64,000 bases of DNA from Cordia subcordata. Taxonomy: Eukaryota > Streptophyta > Magnoliopsida > Boraginales > Cordiaceae. Numbering within the stretch: the stretch's first letter is position 1; the number at the start of each line of letters is the position of its first letter. Shown here in pieces: positions 1 through 12,078 of this stretch. The DNA is taken from NCBI GenBank assembly GCA_028554755.1, contig JAPTOF010000005.1:19876001-19940000 (forward strand), written 5' to 3'. The translations under genes and the position numbers were made by a program. The notes below the pieces were generated by a model. The model ran no database searches, was not told the DNA's origin, and was given only the letters and a program-made list of their open reading frames with translations.

Positions 1-880
1 TATGAATGATTTTAGAATTGTTTATAAGTGACTGTTGTAAAGTTATAGTTTTTCTTAGAATGTCAAATAAGATTATATGTAATAAATTCCATAATAAGTC
101 CAATATGTTCCTGAGACTCCTATTATAATAATCATTCCCGTGACTTAATTATTATTTTTCTAAGACTAATCAAAATTAGATAAGTTTGCGTTGAGATGCC
201 ACTTTAATATTAGTGGATCATTAACTAATTATAGTATAATGGAAACAAACCATCCATAGTACATTGAAACTATCGCAATTAACAAATCATAATATAACAA
301 ACTCTAGTTAGAGCTTGCTTGGATTGACTTTTTTTTTTTAAAGAAAAAATTATTCTTTTTTTTTAAATTATATTACTTTTGTAATAACTATTTGATTTGA
401 TTTTAAAAAAAGATAAAACTCTAAAAAAACGCAAAAATAGCTTTTTATAAAAGTCAAAATTTTTAACTTTTTTAAAAAATTATTTTTTAAAAATTGTTTA
501 ACAAAGCACTTTTAAAAAGAATCAATCCAAGTAAAGCCTTGTTCCTATCGATTCCATCACGTCTACAAACCCTACTTATAATAATAATTTCGAGGACAAA
601 CTTTAACTTTTTAAAATAGTAATCAAGATTAAGAGCCCGAGACGTGAAAAATTGGTGTTGCAATATTATTTCATAATTAATTAGTGGACCATTGCCTAAT
701 CATATTAAGGTGGATTCAACTTTCAAGCTAATCTTTCTTCAAGTGAGTCAGCAATTTGGATCTTTAATTGCCCAATCACATCTTGTCCGGTGCGGGCGAA
801 AAGAAACCATTTTTTGCATGCAACATTCTAAAGGAAGACACATTCATGCATGGGCGGTGGCTTTTGTTAGTTGAAACTTT
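1..880. other. AT-rich intergenic flank, no gene seen
   Basis: No exon with codon structure and splice sites could be built here. The stretch is AT-rich with many homopolymer A and T runs. The only structured item is the MITE-like element around 311-536, listed separately. Short open frames near 692-1022 overlap one another, resemble no family I know and run into duplicated promoter sequence, so I treat them as chance. Confidence 0.6.
311..536. mobile_element. Tourist-like MITE (diverged copy)
   Basis: The ends are inverted and related: the left starts GAGCTTGCTTGGATTGAC and the right reads AATCAATCCAAGTAAAGCC. The interior is A/T runs with the block TAATAACTATTTGATTTGAT, which is shared with the elements at 32772-33008 and 53333-53531. 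This places it in the same non-autonomous family. The target-site duplication is not clean (TTA on the left, TTG on the right). No coding capacity. Confidence 0.55.
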
Positions 881-902
881 TGACCTAGTAAACAACAACC
901 TT

Positions 903-3432
903 CCTCGTATTCTTATTAGCTTTGTGCCACTACGTATTTTGCTTTTGCTTTTCATTTCACAAGGAGCACTTTTTTTGAAAAACTGTGACGTCTTGTCTCA
1001 CATTAATTTCATGCAAGATTGATATTTATTCTACCATTGCGTATTTAAATATTTTTGAATAGATAAAATTTAAAAGATTATTAATTTATTGCATTTCGAA
1101 AATGAGAAGATAAGGGTCTTTTTGTCTTGTGTGGTAGGTAGCCATATTATATTTTGTCTTCGATATTTGGGATTTTAGACAAGTGCATTTATATTTGATA
1201 AATGTAATATCAGAAATGTCGTATATAGAATGATTGAGTTCATAAGCACTTTTAAAATAGGCCAGCAATTTATTTGTCATGACTAAAAATATCAGATCAA
1301 CTTATGATGAAGAACAAAATAAGATTTCGTATTTTTCCCTGAAGTTGCACATTATAGTACTTTATGGTAGGTTAAGAATTGAATTTTAAGAATGACTTAT
1401 AATTGTAAGAATGTGAAAAAAATAAATTTACAAATTAAACTTGTTATTATTACTAGAGATTGGAGAACAACAAAAGTTTCATTCTTATAAACTATAGTAT
1501 TATTAAATTAAAATTTAACATGCAAGATCACCAATCTTAATTTTCACAGGCAGTTGACCTTCCCCTCTTCCTGATAACCATATTTAAGTGTCTGTATTGA
1601 CCTTTTCTTCCTATAAAAACTATTCTTTTAATGTAAAATGCTGTTTATTTTCAATAGATTTTTAAATTGACATTGGAAACAAGTTCAAATTCAGAATCTA
1701 AAAGTTTAAATTTCTCAAAAAAAAGAAAAAAGAAGAAGCTTTTTTAAAAAAATAACACGCAACTGTCTTTTTTTTTTTTCATGTCAAACCAAATGGGCCC
1801 TTAATCAACTTCCAAGTTAAGTGGAGCATCCTCTGAGCCTATAAAAAGGAAGCTTTTAAAAATGGGTTGGGCCGATGTGTCTCACACTAAAAACCTCCAG
1901 GGGACGAAAAATTTTCATCTGGGCCAGATCACAAGATCCATAGAAAACGGTTTGGTCCGTATTTCTAGAATAGAAAACATCCGACTCGATGATTCGAGTT
2001 GGTTAATTGTAGGCTTGCGGCTACTGAAATATATTTTTATACTATATAATAAAGAAAAGTTTAGTGCATTGTGCAATATATGACTATCAAGTGTAGCTTT
2101 ATTATTATTTTGCCATATGTCATATTTTTTGCACATTTTTAACATTATTTTAAAAAAGAAAAATACAAATCTATTACTTTAAAAAGATGTCCAATAAATA
2201 ATGAAAATGTATCAACCTATGTCATTTATGATTTTTTCCTAATATTATTAAATTTTAAAAAATATAAAAGTTATATTCAATGTTATATTTTAATATGACA
2301 AAAATATATTTATATTTTATTTCTTACGTTACTTGTCAAAATTGACCATTAGTAATTATAAAAATATCATTTCTCTCGTGTACTATACAATCATATAAGT
2401 ACTATAATATTATATAAATGTCGAAATAATTGTCAAAAATCCTTTTTAATTTTAAAATTGTTATATAATTTTTAATTTATTCCTAGTATTCTTATTCGCT
2501 TTTTGAGACTGCATATTATTGCTTTTGCTTTTCATTTCACAAGTGGTTCGGAAAACTGTGGCATCTCGTCTCAAATCGATTTTGTATAAATTTTATATTT
2601 ATTGTATCATCACTGACTTGAATATTTTTGAATAGATGAAATGTAAAAAAATTGTAATTTATTACATTTCGAAAATGAGAAGTCAAGGTCAAGGATCTTG
2701 TTGGCTTGTGTGGTAGGTAGCTATGTTGTGTTCGATATGTAGGATCTTAGACAAGAGATTAGTTGATAAATGTAATACCACAAATGTCACGTATGAAATG
2801 ATTGAGTTCACTAGCACTTTTAGAAATTGGCCAGCAACTTATTTGTCGTGACCAAAAATATCAGACCAACTTATGATGAAGAAAATAAAATTTTGTATTT
2901 TTTTTAGCTGAAGTTACACGTTGTAGTTTTTGGCAAGACAAGAATTTTTTAAGAATGATATTATATTGTTAAATTACTTAACGTGGAAGTTCAATAATCT
3001 CAATTTTCATGTGGCCATTAAACTCCTTTTTTTGTGAAAACCATATTTTAAGGTCGGTTTGGATTGACTTTTTTTTTATAAAAAATATATTTATTTCCAT
3101 TAGATATTTCAATTAACATACAAAACAAGTTCAAATTCAGATTCAGAGTCTAAAATTTTTAACGAACTTAAGTTTTTTTTCCCCTTCCCAAAACTATACA
3201 TAAAAGCTTTTTTATGTGATTTTGCATGGGCCTTTGATCAATTTACAAGGAAAGTGGAGCATCCTATGGGCCGATAGAAAGAAGCTTCCATAAATGGGTT
3301 AGACCAATCTCTCACACTAAAAATATCCGTATTTTCCTCTGGGCCGCATCACAAGATCCTTCGAGAAACGGGTTGGGCCGTGTTTTCACGGATAGAGAAG
3401 ATCCGACCAGACGATTCGAGTCGGTTACGAAT
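903..3432. repeat. Diverged tandem duplication of the PRP31 promoter region
   Basis: About 1 kb is present twice in the same orientation: left copy about 903-2012, right copy about 2482-3432. Shared landmarks, in the same order, are CTTTTGCTTTTCATTTCACA (about 940 and 2521), CATTTCGAAAATGAGAAG (about 1091 and 2665), GGCTTGTGTGGTAGGTAG or its near copy (about 1126 and 2703), AAGTGGAGCATCCT (about 1818 and 3253), TCACAAGATCC (about 1928 and 3348) and GATTCGAGT (about 1990 and 3412). About 470 bp of unrelated AT-rich sequence (2012-2482) lies between them. The right copy is the proximal promoter and leader of PRP31. The left copy now has no gene attached. Confidence 0.85.
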
Positions 3433-3512
3433 TGCCCTCGAAATATGCGCATTGCAAGAGAAAAAGAAAGTGGAAGAAGAAAAAAAGAAATCAAATTGAA
3501 ATCCAAACCCTA
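3222..3512 (+). promoter_or_regulatory. PRP31 proximal promoter: site II (TGGGCY) cluster and telo-box
   Basis: TGGGCC occurs at about 3224 (catgggcctt), 3268 (tatgggccga), 3339 (ctgggccgca) and 3374 (ttgggccgtg). A telo-box AAACCCTA lies at 3505-3512, about 100 bp before the ATG. Site II elements with a telo-box are known in plants from promoters of growth-linked genes for translation and RNP assembly. This fits a core splicing factor. No convincing TATA box is seen, and the transcription start is not determined. The upstream duplicate (1793-1925) keeps several GGGCC motifs. Confidence 0.6.
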
Positions 3513-3612
3513 TTATTTTGCGTCAATTGTATTTCTATTCTGTCAATTTTATCAAAATTAATCATTTTTAAGCATTTTTTCAGAAGCTTCGAGCTCAGTT
3601 CAGCTTCCTATA

Positions 3613-3728
3613 ATGGTAAGACTTATTGAATCTGTTTCATACGCTAATCTTATTGCAGCTTCTGTGCACCTAGCTTCTAATTATGAGTTTTATGTGTGTG
3701 TGCATGTGTTTTGCAGCTGTATGTATGC

Positions 3729-3761
<33 letters not shown>

Positions 3762-6700
3762 CGCGCGCGCGCGCGTTTGTGTACATAGATATGAGTGTGT
3801 TTATACAAATGCGCGCGCGCGTATAGGTGGATTATATCTTACTGATAAGGTTGGTCTTAGTTTTCGTGATTATTAGCTTAATTAATTGCTAATTTGCAAT
3901 TTTCTGTTAAAATTTTGGTTGAGAAAAGAACTCTGCCGCTTTCTGCTTCAAAAGAGATTTAAAAACTAGGAAGAAACGAGAATTAGTTCCATTTTTTCCG
4001 AGTAAAGTTCCCTTTGTTTCCTTGTCCCCTTGGTCTAGTTGGATAATATTAGTTGGTGAGATCGATTATTAATAGTCGTGGAATATTAGAAATTTTAGCT
4101 ACTTTGACCTTTTGTTGATTTCTAATGTGGCTGCATAGTAAAGATGGCGACTAGATGGAACTCGATGCTATTGCTAACCATAATGCTGTATTGTTCTATA
4201 TTCTTTAGGCACTTCATGACCTTTTTCCCCCTCATGGCCTCCTTTCTTCTTCTTGTTCTTTTCCAACTAGATGTATGCTTGACCTAAGATTGTTAGAAAT
4301 GCCAGTTAATGGTCCAGATGTTTCGGGTTTTGGATTTCCTTGAATTTATGACTAGTCTTTACCCTGGCAGCAAAGAGTCATCCGCGTGAATATTGACTTC
4401 TTCACTTCCAAAAATATAGCTATCATTTTTATATATCAGATGCAGTAGCAATATAGCATACTGGTCCTATAAGTTCTAAAACACCAATCAGGTTTTACAC
4501 CATCCTATTCTCTGGGATAAGTCTATGCCCTTTTAGAGTTTCTAACTAGCCATGGCATTAAATGTGTAGAAACTCTCTTTTTACTGCTACATATCTGCAT
4601 TGTGCATCATCATGGATAATGCACAACTGACCGTTGTGTTTCAGTGCTCTCAATTCTGGGATATTATTGTTGATGTATATATCAATTTTATCATCTTCAA
4701 ACTGACAGTTTTATTGCATTTGTTGTAGGCCACTCTTGCTGATTCTTTCCTGGCAGATCTTGATGAGTTGTCTGATAATGAGGCTGCTGATCTTGTGAGT
4801 ATAATGCTATTTCACACAGCTGGTGTTTTGTTGTCTCATATTCTTAGGAGTAGTAGTGTTCTCTATGAATCTCATTTCTTGCAAGCTCCTTAAGGCCAAT
4901 ATCTTCAGTGTTTTCTCATTTTGTTTTTTACTCTTTCAGGATCAGGAGACTGAGGATAATGAGCATATGGAAGAAGATGTTGATGGAGACTTGGCAGACA
5001 TAGAGGCACTAAACTATGATGATCTGGATAGCGTTTCTAAACTACTAAAGACACAGCGTTATGCTGATATAATGCAGGTTGGTACCATCTTTTACAAGCA
5101 TTGGTTTTGTTCATCATATAGCACCCCTTTGCATCTTCTCAGGTTGTAGAGATCTGATGCCTTGTTTGGCATAGTTAGTTTTAATATATCATTAACAAGT
5201 AATTTTATATGTTATTCTTCCCGTTTAAGTTGATGTGCATGTCAATACACCTGATGAGTGATATGATTATATTCTCGTAGAAAGTCGAAGATGCACTTGA
5301 GAAAGGTTCGGAGACCTCGAATCAGGCGATCGTTTTGGAGGATGATCCAGAATATCAATTAATAGTGGACTGCAATGCATTGTCAGTTGACATTGAAAAT
5401 GAAATTGTCATAATCCACAATTTTATCCGTGATAAATACCGTTTGAAGTTTCCAGAGCTTGAATCTCTTGTTCATCACCCAATTGATTATGCTCGAGTAG
5501 TTAAAAAGATTGGGAATGAAATGGATCTGACGCTTGTTGACCTTGAAGGACTTCTACCATCTGCTATTATAATGGTTGTGTCTGTCACGGCATCAACTAC
5601 AAGTGGTAAGCAGCTTCCAGAGGATGTCTTGCAAAAGACAATTGATGCCTGTGATCGAGCTCTTGCTCTAGACGCTGCGAAGAAAAAAGTCCTTGATTTT
5701 GTGGAGAGTCGAATGGGATGTATTGCTCCAAATCTTTCTGCTATTCTTGGGACTGCTGTTGCTGCAAAACTTATGGGAACAGCTGGTGGTCTCTCGGCAT
5801 TGGCAAAGATGCCAGCTTGTAATGTTCAGCTTCTGGGTGCAAAAAAGAAGAACCTGGCAGGATTTTCCACTGCAACATCACAATTTCGTGTAGGATATAT
5901 TGAACAAACAGAAATATTTCAAAGTACACCTCCTGCTTTAAGGATGCGTGCCTGCCGGCTTTTGGCTGCAAAATCCACACTTGCAGCACGTGTGGACTCA
6001 ACTAGAGGTGATCCAACAGGAAATCATGGGAGGTCCCTCAGGGAAGAGATCTGCAAAAAGATAGAGAAGTGGCAAGAGCCGCCTCCTGCAAAGCAGCCTA
6101 AGCCTCTTCCAGTTCCTGATTCTGAGCCTAAGAAAAAGAGAGGTGGTCGCCGGCTGAGGAAGATGAAAGAACGGTATCAGGAATTCTTTTATCATCTTTC
6201 AGAAAATTTTGACAAATTTTTTCCAGTAGACTCATTCAGTTTGAAGTTTTAATTGCTACATTTGATGCTTTCTTTGTAGATATGCTTTGACGGACATGCG
6301 GAAGTTAGCTAATCGGATGGCTTTTGGAGTACCTGAAGAGAGTTCTCTAGGTAATTGGAATAGAATGGTTTGCTTTAGCATTGTGGTGTTGTTTATGTGG
6401 CATTTATATCATACTTCTTACAAGTAACGTTGGTCTTACATATTTTTGATCACTTTTTCTCTAAAACCGAAAATCCACCTTTTTGGCTTTCATGCTTGAG
6501 TGTGAACTTGCCTTTTGGATTTGCTTAAAACTTCCAAGTTGTGTACCAGCTTGTTTTTCGGTGAACTTATATTTACCTAATGTGCTAGTCATATCTTTTC
6601 AATTTGTATAAGGTTATCTGAACAAGAAAATGGTTTAGATTGGAATACTTTTTTCTCACGCTCTATATGATCTTTTGGTACTAGGTGATGGACTGGGGGA

Positions 6701-8119
6701 GGGGTATGGGATGCTTGGTCAGGCAGGAAGTGGCAAGTTGCGTGTAGCAGTTGGTCAGAGCAAGCTTGCTGCTAAAGTCACTAAGAAGTATGTTTTTCTT
6801 GCTGTTTTCCTTTTCCTGTTTCCGTTGCTGGCAAAATCCTGTCGATTTTTATTTTCTGTGGAATTTCACTTGATATCCTGCCTGCTTTTTGCCTCTGTAA
6901 TCACATGTTCTCTAAAATGTTTTCCAGGTTCAAGGAGAAGCGTTATGGAAGCAGTGGTGCCACCTCGGGACTAACTTCAAGTTTGGCCTTCACTCCTGTA
7001 CAGGTGTGATGCTCATTTGCTATTAATTTTTACCCCGTGAGCAAGAATTTATTTCATAATTGTGGATTCCAGTTTCATAATGCGGCTTCCTTTTTCATAT
7101 ATTTGCGTCATCTAAGTCATTTGATTAATGGAAGACTCGGTGATAAACCATCTGGTTTCTGAGACTGGTATATCTGAGAAAGATCAGTCATGTGGGGTTC
7201 CTCTTTTCTCTGTTTTCTATTTCATTTATTTCTTCAGAGCAGTGATATTGTCTATGCTGTTTTGATTTGACTAACATGGCCTAGATATTCTCTGTCTTGC
7301 CATAAGATTATGTGCAAGTGTTGTCCCAAAATGAAAAAGTGAAAGTGACAAGGGACTAATTGGAGGGGCCCAAAAATGGAAGAGAGGAAAAACCTCATAA
7401 TTTCCACTCTAAGGGGAGAAGTAGGAGAAGCAATACAAATGAGAGAAGAAAAGGGAGTAATCTCGACTGTTTTCATTCTTCTTTCCTTCTCTATTGTGGG
7501 AACGGGGGAGCAAGAAATTTTGCAGCAATCTTTGATTAAAAAAATATATCCCAACCTCCAGCAATTCTTTATGTGATCTTCAAGCATTTACTGTAACTTC
7601 AATATTTGTGATATGAATGCATAAAAATATTAGCATATTTTCCTTAGTGGGCGTATATTTTGTTTTGGCACAGAGACTGACTCTGACTTCTTGTACTACG
7701 AGAGATAATAGTGTTCCATAGATAGCCGCTAATAGTGTTGCATAGATAGCTGCGATATCTTGGCCTCCTGAATTAATAGTGTACTCCAACAATGCAATAT
7801 TAGTTTGTGATGTGTGTGTGTATGGACATTATAGTCTACGTGGAGTATATTCCTTGTTTTGCTTTTCTTTTAATGGCGGAATTTCATGTTTCCTTTTCTT
7901 GTAATGGTGGAATTACATGTTTCCCTAATTATCTATTTAAACTTCACTTGGGCTTGGGTGGGATGAGATTTAATTCCATTCAGTTTAATTCTACCCCACT
8001 CTTTGCATTTACAGGGAATCGAGCTAACAAATCCTCAAGCGCACGCACATCATCTTGGTGGTGGGACGAGCACGTATTTTTCAGAAACTGGAACATTTTC
8101 AAAGATCAAAAGGACTTGA
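3613..8119 (+). CDS. PRP31: U4/U6 small nuclear ribonucleoprotein PRP31
   Basis: Coding exons: 3613-3615, 4729-4794, 4940-5077, 5281-6173, 6280-6350, 6685-6787, 6928-7003, 8015-8119. Together they make 1455 nt, 484 aa, in frame with GT-AG junctions. Exon 1 contributes only the ATG (ATG|gtaaga); the protein begins MATLADSFLADLDELSDNEA. An acidic N-terminus is followed by a NOSIC region (about residues 95-147), the Nop domain (about 190-335, with the segment AKLMGTAGGLSALAKMPACN) and a basic tail after KKKRGGRRLRKMKERYA. The C-terminal block with GLGEGYGMLGQAGSGKLR and TSGLTSSLAFTPVQ is the Prp31 C-terminal signature. PRP31 binds the U4 snRNA/15.5K complex in the nucleus and is needed for U4/U6.U5 tri-snRNP formation. 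The length equals that of the plant family. Retention of the intron after exon 4 would end at the stop 6250-6252. Confidence 0.96.
3729..3822. repeat. Compound microsatellite (AT)n(GT)n(GC)n in PRP31 intron 1
   Basis: An alternating run of AT dinucleotides passes into GT and then GC dinucleotides up to about 3774. A second GC run lies at about 3811-3820. Alternating purine-pyrimidine DNA of this kind can adopt Z-DNA and is length-variable. It lies about 115 bp inside the first intron, close to the promoter. Confidence 0.9.
7706..7753. repeat. 24-bp tandem duplication in PRP31 intron 7
   Basis: Two adjacent 24-bp copies (7706-7729 and 7730-7753) with the core TAATAGTGTT-CATAGATAGC differ at two or three bases. 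They lie in the roughly 1-kb last intron (7004-8014), which holds nothing else I recognise. Confidence 0.8.
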
Positions 8120-8199
8120 GGCGCTTTCAGGCATCGTTTTCTCTTCCAACATATCATATGCTTTGGGTTTATTAAACATATAGTGTATGTGGGTTTTTA

Positions 8200-10230
8200 A
8201 CCTAGTGTACTACTGAGATAAACTAGGTTGCATGATCAAATTACAGTGCATGGTTCCTTCTATAGTTTTGTAGCTTTGCTCATCGTACCAGTTCACTGTG
8301 CACTATTGATTTGTGGAGTACAAATATGCATAGGCGAAGCCACATAGACTAGCCCCCCCTGACTTTTTAAAGAAAAAATGTTATCATTATTTTTTTGTTA
8401 GTTTTTTATTATGGGAGATCAATTAATATGAAATGCATCCCTCATAATAAGAGTGCGTTCTTCGAAATTGTGATAAAGGTAATATCAATACTTTTATTTT
8501 ATTTTTCAAATAAAAATGATTCAAAATGAAAAAAAACAAATAAGTAAAAAATAAAAAATACATAGAAATGCTGAGATAAGGAAAGAGAAAATAAAAGAAA
8601 CTATAACTGCTTGATCAATTATATATAGAAATAATTTTAATAAGTTGAATATTTGGCATTTTCAAAATTTACAATCAAGTTAAGGAAATATAAAATATAA
8701 TTCTATCATTTACAATCAAGTTAAGGAAATATAAAATATAATTCTATCTACAATAATGTTAGATATGTATTTATATTTCTTATGTATACAAAGATGCTAT
8801 TATTATATTAAATATTATATGTTTTTATAATTTATTTTTAATTTATATTAAACATATATTATAAAAGAAGATATATGCATTCTAAGTTAATTGCACATGT
8901 TAGTCTTCTAAGCCCTTTAACAAAGCATTAAATTCTTTAAAATTGAAGCAAATATAATTTCTATCCAAATAAAAACTTATTATCTAAAATATTTTAATTC
9001 TTAATTAACACAAATTGTAAATCATATTCGTCCAACAAAATTTTTGTAGTCAACTTTGTACCAAATTAATATAAATTATTTAATAAGAAATAATTAAAAA
9101 TTATATATTAAATATCTTCATACTCAGATACATGGTCTCTATTCTATTTTCTCCTTAAAACTTTCTTTAAGCCAAAACTTTTTTTATAAAAACAAATTCC
9201 TCTAGATTTTGTTAATTTTTACTTCATCTTCTACAATTGTACTAGTTTCACTAATAATGAATTAGATCGGTTGTTAAATCATAATCGCTTATAAAGCTTA
9301 GACAATTACAATTCTATTTCATATGGGAGTTCTATAAATAACTTCATATGTTAGTAACCATAATTTGTTTGGGTAGTTGTCTCATTTCTCTTATTTGATT
9401 TCATATGCGCACACTGAAAGACATTTTAAGCATTGAATGTCAAGTGGTATTTCCACATTAGTAAATTTTGTAATTAATAAATATAAGCATCAAGTTTGAA
9501 AATTTTTTATTATCCAATTTTAAATTTGAACTATATATACTCTGAGTAATTAAAAGATAGTGCTATTTAAACTATATTAGTTTTAAAGAAAACTTTGATG
9601 ACTAAATGATATATATATATATATATGTTTATGTGTATATATAGTAGAATTATTTTTTATCTATAGATACTGAGTTAAAGAAAAAAATAAGCACTATTCA
9701 TTATTTTTTGTCTTGTCTTTTCAAACAGAAAAATATGAATTTCACTCTTTAGGATTTCTTACCAAGTGAAACATGCATATCAATAAATGAGCTATTAATA
9801 GATAATTTACCAATTAATAGATTGAAAATATTAGTTTTAAACAATATAAATGATCTATTTCTAAACTTAAATTGTTAATAATTTAGCAATTATTAGATAA
9901 ATTCAATTCATACCCTTTTATTTTTATTTGTTACAAAGAATTTTCGTCTCTTTTTAGAATTAAATATTAAGATTTAATATGTTTTGCATTTGCAATAGAA
10001 ACATACATGTCTTTGGAGATTAAAATATATATATATAGAAATAGATATATATGACATTCTATGTATATTTATTATAAAACATTTCTAAAAATATATTGTA
10101 GCATTTTAATTATTATCTTTAAAGTAATAAATAATTAGGTTAATGAAATAAAGATTGAAACTGTCCCCCGCACCCCCATCCCAAAAAAAAAAAACACAGA
10201 AAGAGAGAGAGAGAGAGAGAGAATGAAAGG
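8200..10230. other. Gene-free AT-rich stretch after PRP31
   Basis: No coding exon is supported. Near 8333 the sequence GGCGAAGCCACATAGACTAG, followed by a C run, resembles the terminus of dispersed plant transposons, but no matching right end was found. A 41-bp perfect tandem duplication (8667-8748) is listed separately. The rest is A/T-rich sequence with short TA microsatellites (about 9609-9626, 10027-10037). Confidence 0.55.
8667..8748. repeat. 41-bp perfect tandem duplication
   Basis: 8667-8707 is repeated exactly at 8708-8748 (unit starts ATTTACAATCAAG and ends AATTCTATC). The absence of any mismatch in AT-rich non-coding DNA suggests a recent event. Confidence 0.92.
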
Positions 10231-10235
10231 TATTA

Positions 10236-10385
10236 TGGGTCCGTTTTGGACTTTTTCATGAAAAATATTTTTTTTTAAAAATTACATCTTTTTTTACAAT
10301 AAATATTTGATTTGGTTTCATAAGAAACTGAAACTTTGAAAAAAAAATATATTTTTGAAAAAAACTAATCCAGAAGAGCCATCTG
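10236..10385. mobile_element. Tourist-like MITE (diverged copy)
   Basis: The left end GGGTCCGTTTTGGAC and the right end CTAATCCAGAAGAGCC are related in inverted orientation to the element at 32772-33008. The interior again has the AAATATTTGATTTGGTTTC block and A/T runs. Ends are degraded, and I could not fix a target-site duplication. Confidence 0.45.
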
Positions 10386-10560
10386 TTAATTGACTTTCTT
10401 TTTTTTTTTTTTAATGGAGTTGTGTGGGATGTTTCCATGAAATATTACATATTGTTTCATGTAATATGTGTAACAGATTTTACTGTGCTCCACAGGTACT
10501 GTGCACCTACAGAGTACAATGTTCTTTAAATCGCAAGTTAAACATGCGCCTTATTTATTT

Positions 10561-10912
10561 TGAACTAATAGTGTATTAGTTTCAAACTTACAGAACAATA
10601 GTTTTGAACTATGACTGTTAATTAATCGGATAACACATTTATTCATTTTGAACTAATAGTGTATTAGTTTCAAACTTACAGAACAATAGTTTTGAACTAT
10701 GACTGTTAATTAATCGGATAATACATTTATTCATTTTGAACCAATATTGTATTGGTTTTGAACACATAGAACAATAATTTTAAAATAGGACTGTTAATTA
10801 ATTAGATAGCACACTTATTGATTTTGTACCACCAGTGTATTGGTCCTGCACACTTATTCATTTTGAACTAATAGTGCATTGATTTTGAATTCATAATATA
10901 AAATTTTAAACT
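10561..10912. repeat. 88-bp satellite-like tandem array
   Basis: Four head-to-tail units start at 10561, 10649, 10737 and 10825, so the spacing is exactly 88 bp each time. A truncated fifth unit starts at 10864. Units begin TGAACTAATAGTGTATTAG and contain GACTGTTAATTAATCGGATA. Units 1 and 2 are nearly identical, while 3 and 4 are diverged. The array has no coding frame. Confidence 0.92.
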
Positions 10913-10929
10913 CATGTATTGTTACGTAA

Positions 10930-11170
10930 TATGCACGTACAGTACTCCGTATAGACAGCGTACATAGGATACACACTGTAGTTTCTGAATATGTGTATAT
11001 AATGTGAAATAAATTTAGTGAGTAAAATGGTTGTTAATATTGAATCGAGTTATCCCTTGAGAAATAAGTTGTCACGTTAAACATGTTTTGATCTATACCA
11101 CCTTTTCTCTTTTTTAATAAATAAGGATAAGAGAAGTTTAATTATATATTTTTAAATATATGTCATTTCC

Positions 11171-11209
<39 letters not shown>

Positions 11210-12069
11210 TTTACCAAGATTTCCACGAAGCATGGTGAGCAATCACGCAATCTGAAGGGAATATTCCATCACCAGCTAGAGACATTTTATGCTTCAAACA
11301 TTTCTAATATAATTTTCCATCCTGTAGATCTCTCCTTCGTATTAATCAGCTCTCTTCAACAATAATGTTATTATTATTAATTTCTTAAGAAAAAGGCAAC
11401 CCAATGGTTAAGCAATGTTCATCTCGGCTTTCTCGCATTTGACCTAAGGTCTAAGAAATGCATAAACTAGAAATTCAATAAAGAAAGTGTCTTTTGGTTT
11501 ATATATATATATAAATTTTATATTATTTAATATAAACTTAAATATTTCGATTCATTTACTTAAATTTTGGACAAGATAAATAATTGAAGTGTCTTAAGTT
11601 TTTGGATTCTAAATTATTCTTGGAAACCTCAAAGGTACAATTCATGCATGGGATTTGCCTTTTCGACTCACTAAAATCATCATAATTTTTGAGACTTAAA
11701 ATAAACTCAACTCACTTATCTTATCATTATTAATGAGACAAGATCATTAGACAATTTTCCAATTAAAAAAAAAATTTAAGACTCCAAGTGTTTCCACGAA
11801 AATATCTCATCCATTATTTGCTATAATTATTCGCAGGAGATTTTTAATAGTTAACCATATCTAATCTCGTGATTTGGTTGATATGGAGGACAAATCAGCT
11901 GTATAGTTTGACACTTACACACAAGTGGAAGCCCTGTATTCTGATGTATTATCAAGTGACTGAATATTGGAAAGCTTTATTGAAAAGAACCTCACAGTTA
12001 TGTAGTCCCATCAATAAATTTGCCTCCTTTGTTAACCTGTCTTCCAGTTTTCTTTTGTTTGATTCGAAG
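10930..12069. other. Gene-free stretch between satellite array and MULE MITE
   Basis: AT-rich, with a (TA)n microsatellite at about 11176-11210 and a short one at about 11501-11512. The open frame at 11869-12072 resembles nothing I know and has no splice or promoter context, so it is not called a gene. Confidence 0.55.
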
Positions 12070-12078
12070 TAATGTATA

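Noticed and set aside
3445..3561. Upstream open frame in the presumed PRP31 leader
   Set aside because: A 38-codon frame exists, but the transcription start is unknown, so it cannot be shown to be in the mRNA.
3613..3876. Frame from the PRP31 ATG running into intron 1 (87 codons)
   Set aside because: It translates the GT/GC microsatellite as Val-Cys-Ala runs. The GTAAGA donor right after the ATG and the exact exon join at 4729 show that this is intron.
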